Part shown: one piece after another, positions 1 through 8,286 of the stretch | How the letters are laid out: each line of letters opens with the position of its first letter | How positions within the stretch are numbered: position 1 is the first letter of the stretch | NCBI RefSeq assembly: GCF_001654845.1 | Contig: NZ_LXES01000046.1 | Span: 238,704 to 302,703 of the forward strand | From: Enterobacter soli ATCC BAA-2102 | GTDB lineage: Bacteria > Pseudomonadota > Gammaproteobacteria > Enterobacterales > Enterobacteriaceae | Direction of reading: 5' to 3' | DNA length: 64,000 nt | Translations under genes and position numbers: made by a program | Notes under the pieces: generated by a model | Databases searched by the model: none | What the model was told of the DNA's origin: nothing | The model's input: the letters and a program-made list of their open reading frames with translations, nothing else

Positions 1-311
1 AGCACGTTCCAGCCAATCCCCATGTCGTTTGGCCCGTCGCGGTAAAACGGGTCGGCAAACAGCGTTAACGCAGAATCCAGGGTGCTGAGCGGCGTCGGAA
101 AGCCTTTGCTGTTAATCGCCGCCAGTTGCCAGAGCACCACCAGCAACCCCAGCCCCAGAAATGCCGGAATAATGCGTTGTAAAAGTGCATTGACCTTGCG
201 TGCCAGTGCCGGTGCCGGTGCACGACGGCGAACCTGAACGGGCGGCAGGGCGATCACTTCCCCACTCTGTGGCTTCTCTTCAACATGTCTGGTGTTTTGC
301 AGATGCTTCAT
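1..311 (-). CDS. Nitrate/nitrite ABC transporter permease, N-terminal fragment
   Basis: This is the first 103 or so codons of an inner-membrane permease; the gene runs off the left edge of the window. It starts with ATG at 311, 2 nt after the stop of the nitrate-binding protein gene, which suggests translational coupling. After a basic, proline-rich N-terminus the translation enters a hydrophobic segment (IIPAFLGLGLLVVLWQLA), followed by a region typical of NrtB/NasE/SsuC-type permeases. The assignment to NasE/NrtB rests mainly on context: it follows a NasF-like binding protein and a nasR leader. Substrate specificity cannot be read from the fragment. Confidence 0.85.
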   Translation of the reverse strand, partial: MKHLQNTRHVEEKPQSGEVIALPPVQVRRRAPAPALARKVNALLQRIIPAFLGLGLLVVLWQLAAINSKGFPTPLSTLDSALTLFADPFYRDGPNDMGIGWNV

Positions 312-313
312 AA

Positions 314-1561
314 TCAGGCCCCTTTACGATGAATGGCGAAGCGGTTTGCGTAACCTTCCGGGTCGGTGCCGTTCCAGACGGTGCCGTCCATCAGGGTGCT
401 GCTACGAACAGGTGATGATGGTGCAGAGATCCCGCCCACTGCCGTGGCGGCGTCCTGCCAGACCGAGGTCTGATTAATGCGTGCGGCAATGACCGCGTAA
501 TCCGGTGCGGTTTTGAGTAATCCCCAACGGCGGAACTGGGTTAAGAACCACATCCCGTCGGACAGATACGGATAGCTGACCGCCCCATCGTTGAAGAAGC
601 GGATGGGGTTGGCGTCCTGCCAGCGCTTGCCTATACCGTTGTCGTATTCACCGAGCATTCTCCCGGTGAGGTATTGCTCTTTAGTGTTAAGCCACGCGCG
701 GCGCGAGAGGATCTGCGCGGTTTCGCGTTTGTTTTCCGGTGAGGCGTCTATCCAGCGAGACGCTTCCAGCACGGCACTCACCAGGGCGCGGGCGGTATTG
801 GGGTTTTTCTCTACCCACTCCCGGCGCGTGCCGAGGATTTTTTCAGGATGTTCCGGCCAGATAGACTGCGAGGTTGCGGCGGTAAAACCGATGCGGTCGT
901 TAATGGCGCGCGCATTCCACGGCTCACCGACACAAAAACCGACCATGTTGCCAATGCGCATGTTCATCACCATTTGCGGCGGCGGCACCACCACGGTGCG
1001 CACGTCGTCGAACGGATTAATGCCCGCACTGGCCAGCCAGTAGTACAGCCACATGGCGTGCGTCCCGGTCGGGAAGGTGTGCGCAAAGGTATAGGTCCCT
1101 GGCGCCTGCTGCCCGACCAGCTTTTTCAGCCCGTCAAGATCGCGCACACCCTTCTCCGCCAGATCGGCTGAAAGCGTAATCGCCTGGCCGTTATGGTTGA
1201 GGGTCATCAGGTTTGCCATCTGCTGCGGCTTACCGGCGATGCCCAACTCCAGCCCGTACAGCAGGCCGTAGAGGATATGCGCGGCGTCCAGCTCACCGGC
1301 CACCAGTTTGTCGCGCACCGCAGCCCAGCTCGCCTCTTTGGTGGGCACAATGGTGATGCCGTATTTTTTATCAAACCCTTTGAGAGCCGCGATCACCACC
1401 GGGGCGCAGTCGGTCAGAGGGATAAACCCAATGCGCACCGTGTCCTGCTCTGGTTTATCCGAACCTGCTGCCCATGCGGCCTGCATAACGCCCGGTAACA
1501 ACATTGCGCCGCTCGCCAACATGCTGGCCTGCAAAAACCGCCGTCTCGACAAATCCGCCAT
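314..1561 (-). CDS. nasF: Nitrate-binding periplasmic protein of an ABC transporter (NasF/NrtA family)
   Basis: Predicted periplasmic solute-binding protein for nitrate or nitrite uptake, 415 aa from the chosen start. The reading frame extends 35 codons further upstream, but the ATG at 1561 is preceded by a good ribosome site (CAGGAG) and begins with a twin-arginine signal (SRRRFLQ at residues 5-11), a hydrophobic stretch and an AWA-type cleavage region, so it is the likely start and export is probably by Tat. The upstream codons lie inside the leader terminator. The body matches the NrtA/SsuA-like fold (NMT1-like; motif GFCVGEPWNARA). It is the first gene of the operon and is followed by the permease. 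In Klebsiella, nasFEDCBA serves assimilatory nitrate reduction; the reductase genes would lie beyond the left edge. Confidence 0.88.
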   Translation of the reverse strand: MADLSRRRFLQASMLASGAMLLPGVMQAAWAAGSDKPEQDTVRIGFIPLTDCAPVVIAALKGFDKKYGITIVPTKEASWAAVRDKLVAGELDAAHILYGLLYGLELGIAGKPQQMANLMTLNHNGQAITLSADLAEKGVRDLDGLKKLVGQQAPGTYTFAHTFPTGTHAMWLYYWLASAGINPFDDVRTVVVPPPQMVMNMRIGNMVGFCVGEPWNARAINDRIGFTAATSQSIWPEHPEKILGTRREWVEKNPNTARALVSAVLEASRWIDASPENKRETAQILSRRAWLNTKEQYLTGRMLGEYDNGIGKRWQDANPIRFFNDGAVSYPYLSDGMWFLTQFRRWGLLKTAPDYAVIAARINQTSVWQDAATAVGGISAPSSPVRSSTLMDGTVWNGTDPEGYANRFAIHRKGA

Positions 1562-1583
1562 GACCCACTCCTGAAAAAAAGAC

Positions 1584-1624
1584 AAAAAAAAGCGCCCGAC
1601 AGTGCCGAAGCACCGCTGGACGCC
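1584..1624 (-). terminator. Leader terminator of the nas operon (NasR-controlled attenuator)
   Basis: Read on the minus strand, a GC-rich stem of about 14 bp (GCGTCCAGCGGTGC / GCACTGTCGGGCGC, with G-U pairs) closed by a TTCG loop is followed directly by eight T residues. It lies 23 nt upstream of the nasF start. In Klebsiella oxytoca the nasF leader has the same layout, and NasR prevents termination when nitrate or nitrite is present. Confidence 0.85.
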
Positions 1625-1635
1625 TTTATCCCGCA

Positions 1636-1664
1636 GACGATTGCACCGCCGTTGGCGCATCGTC
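1636..1664 (-). promoter_or_regulatory. Antiterminator hairpin in the nas leader RNA (NasR target)
   Basis: On the minus strand the arms GACGA-TGCGCC and GGTGCA-(A)TCGTC close a six-base loop, AACGGC. A hairpin with a hexanucleotide loop just upstream of the terminator is the recognition element for the ANTAR domain of NasR in Klebsiella. Loop size, position and the neighbouring nasR gene support the same role here. Confidence 0.75.
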
Positions 1665-1684
1665 AAAAATGGTTAATCTGTTAA

Positions 1685-1700
1685 TGCAAACTCAATGCCA
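1685..1700 (-). promoter_or_regulatory. Sigma-54 promoter of the nas operon
   Basis: The minus-strand sequence TGGCATTGAGTTTGCA matches the sigma-54 consensus (TGGCAY-N5-TTGCA) with the required 10 nt between the GG and GC dinucleotides. It lies about 120 nt upstream of nasF, ahead of the antiterminator and terminator hairpins. This fits general nitrogen (NtrC) control of nitrate assimilation. Confidence 0.85.
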
Positions 1701-1772
1701 GCTTTTAAGCCCCTGTTTTTCTGCTCCTGGCGTGGTTCCCGCCCCCTTTACGCACCTCAATCAGGCAGAAAA

Positions 1773-1789
1773 TGCCCACTGATTGTGCA
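1773..1789 (-). promoter_or_regulatory. Probable NtrC enhancer site
   Basis: TGCACAATCAGTGGGCA on the minus strand resembles the NtrC dyad TGCAC-N7-GTGCA with one mismatch in the right arm. It lies about 75-90 nt upstream of the sigma-54 promoter, a normal enhancer distance, immediately after the nasR stop codon. Confidence 0.55.
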
Positions 1790-1790
1790 A

Positions 1791-2975
1791 CTACTCCTTT
1801 GGAGTTATCTGCCATAGTGTCTTAACGGTGAGCAGCGCACGGGCGATATCCACCATGCGCTGATTCTTGTCCATCGCCATTTTGCGCAGGGCATACCAGG
1901 CCTGTTCTTCGTTCATGTTCTGGTGAGTCATCAATACGCTTTTGGCTTTATCAATGGTTTTGCGCTCTTCCAGCGTGTCGCGAAGCGATGCCAGCTGGCG
2001 GGACAACAGCTCTATTTCCCGCGCCTGTTGGCGTACCAGAGGCAGTAAGGGTTTGTCCGGGTAACGCACTAGGGGGTCGTCGTGTTCGTCCCCGGCGGGG
2101 GTGACATCATCGTCACTGTGAATACGCGCATCCACGGCGACCATCAGATCGGCGATGACCATCTCTTCCAGCGTGCGCAGATACTCAAGACGCGCCGTTT
2201 GCAGGGCAAACCAGTTGAGGGCCGTCTGGCCATTATCCGCCGCAGGCTGGCGGGTGCAGGCCACTCGCCGCAGCTGCTCTGTTTCCAGACACGGCTGACA
2301 GTTGAGGGTAAATGTCTGCTGAATATCCTCCCCGCTGCGTAACAGAAAAACCTCAAAACAGGCCTGCTGGCCATCAATCCGGTCAACCAGCTTTTGGCGG
2401 GTATCATCGCTAAAAAAGCCCTGCGTGAAGCCAATCGCCCCTAATGCCCGCTCTTGCCCCACCAGCTCTTTGCCCTGCATCAGGCTATAGAGCGCGACAA
2501 ATCGCCCGGCGATTTGCGGATCATCAATACTGTCATTCAGTTGCGGTACGATACTGAGCAGCTGGCGCAGCATCCGGCTGTAATGCTCCATCGCCATCGG
2601 TGCGGCAATGTGTTGCCCGCTTACCCCGTCACGCAGGGCGATAAGTCCTTCCAGGCTTAGCAACGCGCTGGCGATGCGTTCGCACACGGCGCTGCCCGGC
2701 ATCGGGGATTGCTGGTTAAGCATCCGGTGAAGTGCGGTGAGGTTTTCGTCCACCAGCGCCCGGCTGGCCTTGCATTCCGGGGCGTAAAGTTGCCCCTGCG
2801 AGCACAGCCAGACGTTTGACGCACCGCGCTCGCACTGTAGCATATGCACCAGTCGGCTGATGCCGTTCACCAGCTCGCCCAGCTGCGCGAGTTTACTGAG
2901 CTGTAACTGACGCATTTGTTTTGCGCGCTGGAACCATTCGGTAGCGCCGGGCGGACTGCCAGCCATTAACGTCAT
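1791..2975 (-). CDS. nasR: Nitrate/nitrite-responsive transcription antiterminator NasR
   Basis: Cytoplasmic regulator of 394 aa. The N-terminal three quarters match the all-helical NIT nitrate/nitrite-sensing domain. Residues of about 315-385 form an ANTAR RNA-binding domain (LRDTLEERKTIDKAKSVL, then a helical tail with MNEEQAWYALRKMAM). On binding nitrate or nitrite it would stabilise the leader hairpin at 1636-1664 and let transcription pass the terminator. The ATG at 2975 has an upstream GGGAG. It sits directly upstream of the nas operon as in Klebsiella and is probably transcribed separately. Confidence 0.92.
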   Translation of the reverse strand: MTLMAGSPPGATEWFQRAKQMRQLQLSKLAQLGELVNGISRLVHMLQCERGASNVWLCSQGQLYAPECKASRALVDENLTALHRMLNQQSPMPGSAVCERIASALLSLEGLIALRDGVSGQHIAAPMAMEHYSRMLRQLLSIVPQLNDSIDDPQIAGRFVALYSLMQGKELVGQERALGAIGFTQGFFSDDTRQKLVDRIDGQQACFEVFLLRSGEDIQQTFTLNCQPCLETEQLRRVACTRQPAADNGQTALNWFALQTARLEYLRTLEEMVIADLMVAVDARIHSDDDVTPAGDEHDDPLVRYPDKPLLPLVRQQAREIELLSRQLASLRDTLEERKTIDKAKSVLMTHQNMNEEQAWYALRKMAMDKNQRMVDIARALLTVKTLWQITPKE

Positions 2976-3048
2976 ACTTATTCTCCCGGATACGATCTAT
3001 TCGCAGAAATAAGCAAAATTCGTGCCTTTTCAAATAACAGGAGTCAAC

Positions 3049-3402
3049 ATGCAGAAGATTGTGATCGTCGCGAACGGTGCGGCATACGGAAGTGAATCTC
3101 TTTTCAACAGCCTGCGCCTGGCCATCGCCCTGCGCGATCAGGACAGCGAGCTCCAGTTACGTCTCTTTTTAATGTCAGATGCGGTGACTGCCGGGCTGAA
3201 GGGACAAAAACCTGCCGAAGGCTACAACATTCAGCAGATGCTGGAGATCCTGACGGCGCAAAACATTCCGGTGAAGCTGTGCAAGACCTGCACTGACGGG
3301 CGTGGCATTACTGCGCTGCCGCTGATTGACGGGGTTGAGATTGGCACGCTGGTTGAACTGGCGCAGTGGACTCTGACCGCCGATAAAGTATTAACGTTTT
3401 AA
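3049..3402 (+). CDS. ychN: DsrE/F-like protein YchN
   Basis: Small cytoplasmic protein of 117 aa from the ATG at 3049, which has an AGGAG just upstream; the frame extends nine codons further, but 117 aa is the E. coli YchN length. The sequence is nearly that of YchN (start MQKIVIVANGAAYGSESLFN; motif CKTCTDGRGI near residue 80). The family adopts the DsrE fold found in sulfur-relay proteins, and YchN forms hexamers; its cellular role is not settled. The conserved CxxC is the likely functional site. The gene stands alone, divergent from nasR. Confidence 0.93.
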   Translation: MQKIVIVANGAAYGSESLFNSLRLAIALRDQDSELQLRLFLMSDAVTAGLKGQKPAEGYNIQQMLEILTAQNIPVKLCKTCTDGRGITALPLIDGVEIGTLVELAQWTLTADKVLTF

Positions 3403-3449
3403 TAATAAACCCGTAAAAATATTATTTTCTTATGGACGCGGTTTCAGCA

Positions 3450-3477
3450 TCAAGTTTACCTGCGAGGTTGCCGATAG
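3450..3477 (+). promoter_or_regulatory. Probable sigma-28 (FliA) promoter for the chemoreceptor gene
   Basis: TCAAGTTT at 3450 and GCCGATAG at 3470 resemble the flagellar consensus TAAAGTTT-N11-GCCGATAA, with one mismatch in each box and a spacer one base longer than ideal. The match ends about 30 nt before the ATG at 3509. Chemoreceptor genes of enterics are normally FliA-dependent. Confidence 0.6.
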
Positions 3478-3508
3478 GCATGGAAACAACACAGCAGGTA
3501 TTTCACTT

Positions 3509-5293
3509 ATGTTCAGGTCCATTCGTGCACGCATTATTGCCGCGACGACAGGTTGTCTGATCGTCGCCCTCATTCTTAACACCGTTATTAACTTCCAGGT
3601 TACCCGCCAGGATAACCAGCAGTCACAGCGCGATATTCTGACCAGCACCAGCGCCAGTCATAACATGGCCATTGCTGACTGGGTAAACAGCAAAATGACC
3701 GTTATCTCCTCCGCACAAACCGTTGCCCTGAGCGATGATCCGGTGCCAGTCTTCAAACAGCTGGCGCAGGCGGGCGGGTTCACCAACGTCTATGTGGGTT
3801 ATGCCAGCAAGACGGCGAAATTCTCTGATCCTGCGGGAGTGCCTGCGGATTACGATCCTACCGTGCGTCCGTGGTATCAGCAGGTAGTCAGCACCGATGC
3901 ACCGGTAGTGACCGCGCCTTACGTTGACGCAGGCACCGGGAAGCTGGTGGTGACCTTTGCCGTGCCGGTGAAAGACAACGGGACGCTGAAAGCTGTTGTT
4001 GCGGGTGATGTGGCGATGGATAGCGTGGTGTCTAACGTGCGCGGTATTCACCCAACGCCTGCGAGCAGCGGGCTGCTGGTGGACAGCGATGGCACGGTTA
4101 TCGCCGCCAACGATCCGGCCCTGACCCTGAAGCCCTTCGCTGAAACCATTAAAGGCGTGGATTTTGCGGCGCTGAAAAACGGCAACCCGCTTGACGGCAC
4201 CTTTAATGGCACAGAAAAGACCTTCGTGGCGACGCCGGTTACCGGGACGCACTGGATGCTCATTGTCGCGCTCGACAACAACGACGCCACCTCCGGGATG
4301 CGCGCCCTACTGAAGGCTTCTGCGCTGTCGCTGGTGATCCTTGCCCTGCTGAGTGGCGCCATTGTCCACTTCCTGATTGCCCGTCTGCTTAAGCGCCTGT
4401 CTGATATTCGCGATGCCATGCACAACATTGCTAACGGCACCAACGACCTGTCACAGCGTCTGCCAGATAGTGGCGACGATGAAGTGGCGCAAATTGCGCA
4501 GGCGTTTAATGCCTTCAGCGATAAGTTGTCGGTGGTGATGGCGCAACTGCGTGATGCCAGCGCGTCAGTGAAAAATGCGGCACAAGAGATCGCCGCAGGC
4601 AACCACGATCTTTCCGGGCGTACCGAACAGGCGGCATCCAGCCTGCGCGAAACCGCCAGCGCCGTCGAGGAGATCACCGCATCCGTCACTCAATCGAACG
4701 AATCGGCGGCGGTTGCCAACGATCAGGCCAGCAAAGCCTCTGCTGCTGCCTCGCGCGGTGGCGACGTGGTGTCTCAGGCCATCAGCACCATGCAGTCAAT
4801 TGAAGTGGCATCAGCAAAAATTGGTGATATCACCAGCGTGATTGACGGCATTGCCTTCCAGACGAATATTCTGGCGCTGAACGCCTCGGTAGAAGCCGCT
4901 CGTGCAGGGGAACAGGGACGCGGGTTCGCGGTGGTAGCCGGTGAGGTGCGTAACCTTGCCAGCCGCAGCGCTCAGGCCGCGAAAGAGATCAAATCCCTGA
5001 TTGATTCCACCACCGACAGCGTGGCAACGGGCTCACGCTATGTGCATCTGGCGGGTGAAAGCATGGATGAGATCCGCTCCAGCATCGGCAACGTGTCGGG
5101 GATTATGCGTGAAATCTCTATTGCGACCGGCGAGCAGATGAAAGGGATTCATGAAATTAACCACGCGGTAACACATCTCGATCGTATGGTGCAACAAAAC
5201 GCCGAACTGGTTGTGCAATCGGCCGCTGCGGCCAGCGCATTGCAGAGCCAGGCGGGCGACCTTGCTGAAACAGCCGGTCATTTCCGCATTTAA
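3509..5293 (+). CDS. Methyl-accepting chemotaxis protein with an amino-acid-type dCache sensor
   Basis: Inner-membrane chemoreceptor, 594 aa. TM1 is at about residues 9-31, the periplasmic dCache domain at 33-270, TM2 at 272-294, a HAMP domain at 295-350 and the cytoplasmic signalling domain at 360-590, with the conserved hairpin tip at 447-472 (IAFQTNILALNASVEAARAG). The sensor carries Y115, R120, W122, Y123, Y138, D140 and D167, whose spacing equals, from memory of PctA, the seven-residue signature of amino-acid-binding dCache domains. It would steer flagellar motors through CheW/CheA. There is no C-terminal NWETF pentapeptide, so adaptation may need help from other receptors. The ligand is inferred as an amino acid or amine. 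Confidence 0.93.
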   Translation: MFRSIRARIIAATTGCLIVALILNTVINFQVTRQDNQQSQRDILTSTSASHNMAIADWVNSKMTVISSAQTVALSDDPVPVFKQLAQAGGFTNVYVGYASKTAKFSDPAGVPADYDPTVRPWYQQVVSTDAPVVTAPYVDAGTGKLVVTFAVPVKDNGTLKAVVAGDVAMDSVVSNVRGIHPTPASSGLLVDSDGTVIAANDPALTLKPFAETIKGVDFAALKNGNPLDGTFNGTEKTFVATPVTGTHWMLIVALDNNDATSGMRALLKASALSLVILALLSGAIVHFLIARLLKRLSDIRDAMHNIANGTNDLSQRLPDSGDDEVAQIAQAFNAFSDKLSVVMAQLRDASASVKNAAQEIAAGNHDLSGRTEQAASSLRETASAVEEITASVTQSNESAAVANDQASKASAAASRGGDVVSQAISTMQSIEVASAKIGDITSVIDGIAFQTNILALNASVEAARAGEQGRGFAVVAGEVRNLASRSAQAAKEIKSLIDSTTDSVATGSRYVHLAGESMDEIRSSIGNVSGIMREISIATGEQMKGIHEINHAVTHLDRMVQQNAELVVQSAAAASALQSQAGDLAETAGHFRI

Positions 5294-5300
5294 TGTTCCT

Positions 5301-5334
5301 CCCGCGCGCATTTACCTGGCTAAATGCGCGCGGG
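5301..5334 (+). terminator. Hairpin terminator after the chemoreceptor gene
   Basis: A perfect 14-bp stem (CCCGCGCGCATTTA / TAAATGCGCGCGGG) with a six-base loop starts 7 nt after the stop codon. The T-rich tract after it is interrupted, so termination may be partial. Confidence 0.65.
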
Positions 5335-5506
5335 CTAAAAGTTTTCAGGTGTTTTGTCATTTTTGTTTAAACGTTATGCCATTTTTTGATCAAAATCAGC
5401 ATCTCGTACCCTCCCCTTTGGTGTTATGCAATGAGTGAATTGTGAACAACATCACGCTCAGGATTGGCTGCAAGGAGAGCGTTGTTTAAGACTACGGGGT
5501 TTAAAA

Positions 5507-5746
5507 ATGGCACTGGTAAAAACAAGTTTGAAGCTGTTTGGCGGGGATACTGTTGTGGTGCGTTGCTCTGAGCGCTGCCGCATTCATTTGATGAGTTCTA
5601 AAGCGCAAAAACAATCGCAGGCCGATATTCTGACCGTGCAGGATGATAAAGCGTGGCTGACCGTGCCTTACACCGGCACCTGGGATGTGCTGATTGACAG
5701 CCACAGTCAGTCTCTTGAGCATTCCGTAAGCTACGTTGCCGCGTAA
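5507..5746 (+). CDS. Small DUF1883-like protein
   Basis: Predicted 79-aa cytoplasmic protein. The frame opens at a GTG at 5435, but the ATG at 5507 gives the length expected for the family. The pattern LFGGDTVVVRCS, then HLMSS, then LTVPYTGTWDVLID and a final beta-like segment follows the DUF1883 layout of short, mostly beta proteins. Function is unknown. It stands alone between the chemoreceptor gene and chaC, with its own 200-nt upstream region and a strong shared terminator downstream. The product name rests on pattern similarity only. Confidence 0.7.
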   Translation: MALVKTSLKLFGGDTVVVRCSERCRIHLMSSKAQKQSQADILTVQDDKAWLTVPYTGTWDVLIDSHSQSLEHSVSYVAA

Positions 5747-5752
5747 TAAATG

Positions 5753-5787
5753 AACGCCCGGTTCGCCATCTGGCAACCGGGCGTTTT
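5753..5787. terminator. Bidirectional terminator between the DUF1883 gene and chaC
   Basis: AACGCCCGGTT and AACCGGGCGTT form an 11-bp stem around a 13-nt loop, with T-rich sequence on both outer sides (TTTT on the plus strand). It separates convergent genes and can serve both. Confidence 0.8.
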
Positions 5788-5788
5788 A

Positions 5789-6484
5789 TCAGGCAAAACC
5801 CGGACGCAACGGATTATTTAGCAGATTCCCTTCCAGCAACGCTTTCACCTTCATCACCAGCTCATTCAGGCAATCGTCTTTCATACCGAGGCGAGTCAGT
5901 TCTTGATCCAGTGAAAAGAGATACTGGGCGTTGGTGCCAAGCGGCCCACTGGCGGCGGCAATCAACGGGGCAATAACCTGTGTACGAGTGTCGGCTTCGT
6001 ACAGAGGATGGCGCGGGTCCATAATAAACACCAGCGCATTGACGGTACGACCGTCGTCGAGTTCAAGCTTGCACCAGCTCGGCATATAGCAGCCGGTGAT
6101 CATTTCGCGCTTCCAGAGCAGCGTCAGCTCATCTTCCAGGGTCGCATCCGGTAACCGGTATGCCACGCCTGTGGTGCGTCCGCCCTCTTTCAGTGCAAGC
6201 ATTCGTCCAGGCTGACATGCGCTGCCTCGCCCGGCGGTCAAACGCAAACAAAATGCGCGATGCCAGCCAGGGAGTGTCCCTGTTGCTGATTCTACAAATT
6301 CAAGCGCCGGGTTCCACATCAGAGAGCCGTAGCCAAAAATCCATACCGGGCCATCATCCGGGCGGCAGGCAAGCGTGGCAGCAAGCGATGCCGCACGTTG
6401 TTCAGCCGACCAGAGAAGCGATTCCTCAATAGCACCAAATGCCGTCTTACAATCTGCCTTCATTAAGAAATCACGCGTTAACAC
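5789..6484 (-). CDS. chaC: Glutathione-specific gamma-glutamylcyclotransferase ChaC
   Basis: Cytoplasmic enzyme that cleaves glutathione to 5-oxoproline and Cys-Gly. The best start is the GTG at 6484, preceded by GGAGGT at good spacing, which gives 231 aa as in E. coli ChaC; the frame extends 24 codons upstream without a ribosome site. The substrate-binding motif of the gamma-GCT fold is present (VWIFGYGSLMWNP at about residues 47-59), and the catalytic glutamate should lie in the KREMITGCY segment. It follows chaB on the same strand. In E. coli chaC sits in the cha cluster but has no proven role in cation transport. Confidence 0.95.
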   Translation of the reverse strand: MLTRDFLMKADCKTAFGAIEESLLWSAEQRAASLAATLACRPDDGPVWIFGYGSLMWNPALEFVESATGTLPGWHRAFCLRLTAGRGSACQPGRMLALKEGGRTTGVAYRLPDATLEDELTLLWKREMITGCYMPSWCKLELDDGRTVNALVFIMDPRHPLYEADTRTQVIAPLIAAASGPLGTNAQYLFSLDQELTRLGMKDDCLNELVMKVKALLEGNLLNNPLRPGFA

Positions 6485-6661
6485 TTTACACCTCCGCCAC
6501 TGCATGCTTCCTTGCGACATCTGTAATTCGCCTTCCCGGCTATTTTTACTGGTCATTTTGCCAGCAGTTAATTAACGATAAGCAATTCATGGGCCAGTTG
6601 CAATACAACGAAAGTTCAACCGCCTGAAAAGTCAAAATGAAGGCAGCGTATTATTTGGTCG

Positions 6662-6892
6662 CTATTTCTTTTTGTGCCATTTATCATCGTCTCCTTTCTC
6701 ATAGTCATGTTTTACTGCGGCCCAGGCGACTTTGTGCGCCGTCTCTTCGCGGCTGGCATCATCCCGGCGATCTTCTTTATCTTTGTACTGTTCCCAGGCG
6801 CTGTTAAAGGCCTCTTTGTAGATATCCTGCGCATGGGCGGGGAGTACGTGTTGTACGCTATCGGGTAATTCGCGTTTCGCTTTATATGGCAT
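6662..6892 (-). CDS. chaB: ChaB, putative regulator of the cation/proton antiporter
   Basis: Small, highly charged cytoplasmic protein of 76 aa, almost identical to E. coli ChaB through the central segment (AQDIYKEAFNSAWEQYKDKE). The ATG at 6892 is preceded by AGAGG; a GTG one codon upstream is also in frame. It is divergent from chaA across a 270-nt AT-rich region and upstream of chaC. The name comes from genetic linkage to ChaA; the biochemical role is not established. Confidence 0.93.
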   Translation of the reverse strand: MPYKAKRELPDSVQHVLPAHAQDIYKEAFNSAWEQYKDKEDRRDDASREETAHKVAWAAVKHDYEKGDDDKWHKKK

Positions 6893-7162
6893 CACTAACC
6901 TCTTTTTTTGTTAAAGAGTTAAGTGTGGTCGATGCCCTGCAATCGCGCCATTGCGAGATTTTTTTTGAGAACATGCCTTAATTAATTATCTGTTATTTAA
7001 TGAATATTTATAAAAGATGTGAGTTTTCAATCGACACAATAAAAATTAATTGCAAACGGTAAAATTAAGTAAAAAATAAAGGGTATTTAACAGAGATCTG
7101 TTAGTTTAATGACCTCAAAATTCTATCTATAATTACAAGCACCTGCATTGATGGAGAAGCAC

Positions 7163-8263
7163 ATGACAGCAGCACACGAGGCGGTAAAAACCCGCCACAA
7201 GGAGACGTCGCTCATTTTCCCGGTTCTGGCATTGGCTGTGCTGCTCTTCTGGGGAAGCAGTCAGTCACTGCCTGTGGTCGTTGGTATCAATATTCTTGCG
7301 CTGATTGGTATTTTAACCAGCGCATTCAGCGTTGTTCGCCACGCTGATGTTTTAGCCCACCGTCTGGGCGAGCCGTACGGTTCCTTAATATTAAGCCTTT
7401 CCGTCGTCATTCTTGAGGTCAGCCTTATTTCTGCCCTGATGGCAACCGGTGACGCCGCGCCAACGCTGATGCGCGACACGCTCTATTCCATCATTATGAT
7501 TGTAACGGGTGGTCTGGTAGGTTTTTCTCTGTTACTGGGCGGGCGTAAATTCGCTACCCAATATATGAATCTGTTCGGGATTAAACAGTACCTGATTGCC
7601 CTCTTCCCGCTCGCGATTATCGTGCTGGTGTTCCCGATGGCGCTGCCGGGTGCGAACTTCACCACCGGCCAGGCGTTACTGGTTGCACTGATTTCTGCGG
7701 CCATGTACGGCGTATTCCTGCTGATTCAGACCAAAACGCACCAGAGCCTGTTTGTGTATGAGCACGAAGACGACAGCGACGATGATGACCCGCATCACGG
7801 TAAACCGTCTGCACACAGCAGCGCGTGGCATACCGTCTGGCTGATCGTACATCTTATTGCGGTTATCGCGGTGACCAAGATGAACGCTAACCCGCTGGAG
7901 ACGCTGCTGACCGAACTGAACGCGCCAGTGGCATTTACCGGTTTCTTGGTTGCGTTGCTGATCCTCTCGCCGGAAGGTCTTGGGGCGTTGAAAGCGGTGC
8001 TGAACAATCAGGTACAGCGCGCGATGAACCTGTTCTTTGGTTCCGTGCTGGCGACGATTTCACTTACCGTACCGGTGGTGACGCTGATTGCCTTTATGAC
8101 GGGTAACGAGCTGAACTTTGCGCTAGGCGCGCCAGAGATGATTGTGATGGTGGCATCGCTGGTGTTGTGCCATATCTCGTTCTCAACCGGGCGCACTAAT
8201 GTGCTTAACGGTGCGGCGCATATGGCGTTGTTTATTGCGTATCTGATGACGATATTTGCGTAG
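7163..8263 (+). CDS. chaA: Sodium-potassium/proton antiporter ChaA
   Basis: Inner-membrane Ca2+/Na+/K+:H+ antiporter of the CaCA superfamily, 366 aa from the ATG at 7163, which has GGAG six bases upstream; this equals the E. coli length. About eleven hydrophobic segments are visible. Two alpha-repeat motifs carry conserved acids (GSLILSLSVVILEVSLI near residue 80 and LLILSPEGLGALK near 265). An acidic, histidine-rich loop lies between the halves (HEDDSDDDDPHHGK, about residues 198-211). It exports cations at alkaline pH or under salt stress. It is transcribed alone, divergent from chaB. Confidence 0.96.
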   Translation: MTAAHEAVKTRHKETSLIFPVLALAVLLFWGSSQSLPVVVGINILALIGILTSAFSVVRHADVLAHRLGEPYGSLILSLSVVILEVSLISALMATGDAAPTLMRDTLYSIIMIVTGGLVGFSLLLGGRKFATQYMNLFGIKQYLIALFPLAIIVLVFPMALPGANFTTGQALLVALISAAMYGVFLLIQTKTHQSLFVYEHEDDSDDDDPHHGKPSAHSSAWHTVWLIVHLIAVIAVTKMNANPLETLLTELNAPVAFTGFLVALLILSPEGLGALKAVLNNQVQRAMNLFFGSVLATISLTVPVVTLIAFMTGNELNFALGAPEMIVMVASLVLCHISFSTGRTNVLNGAAHMALFIAYLMTIFA

Positions 8264-8286
8264 CTTTCATCCTCTGCGGTCTGATG

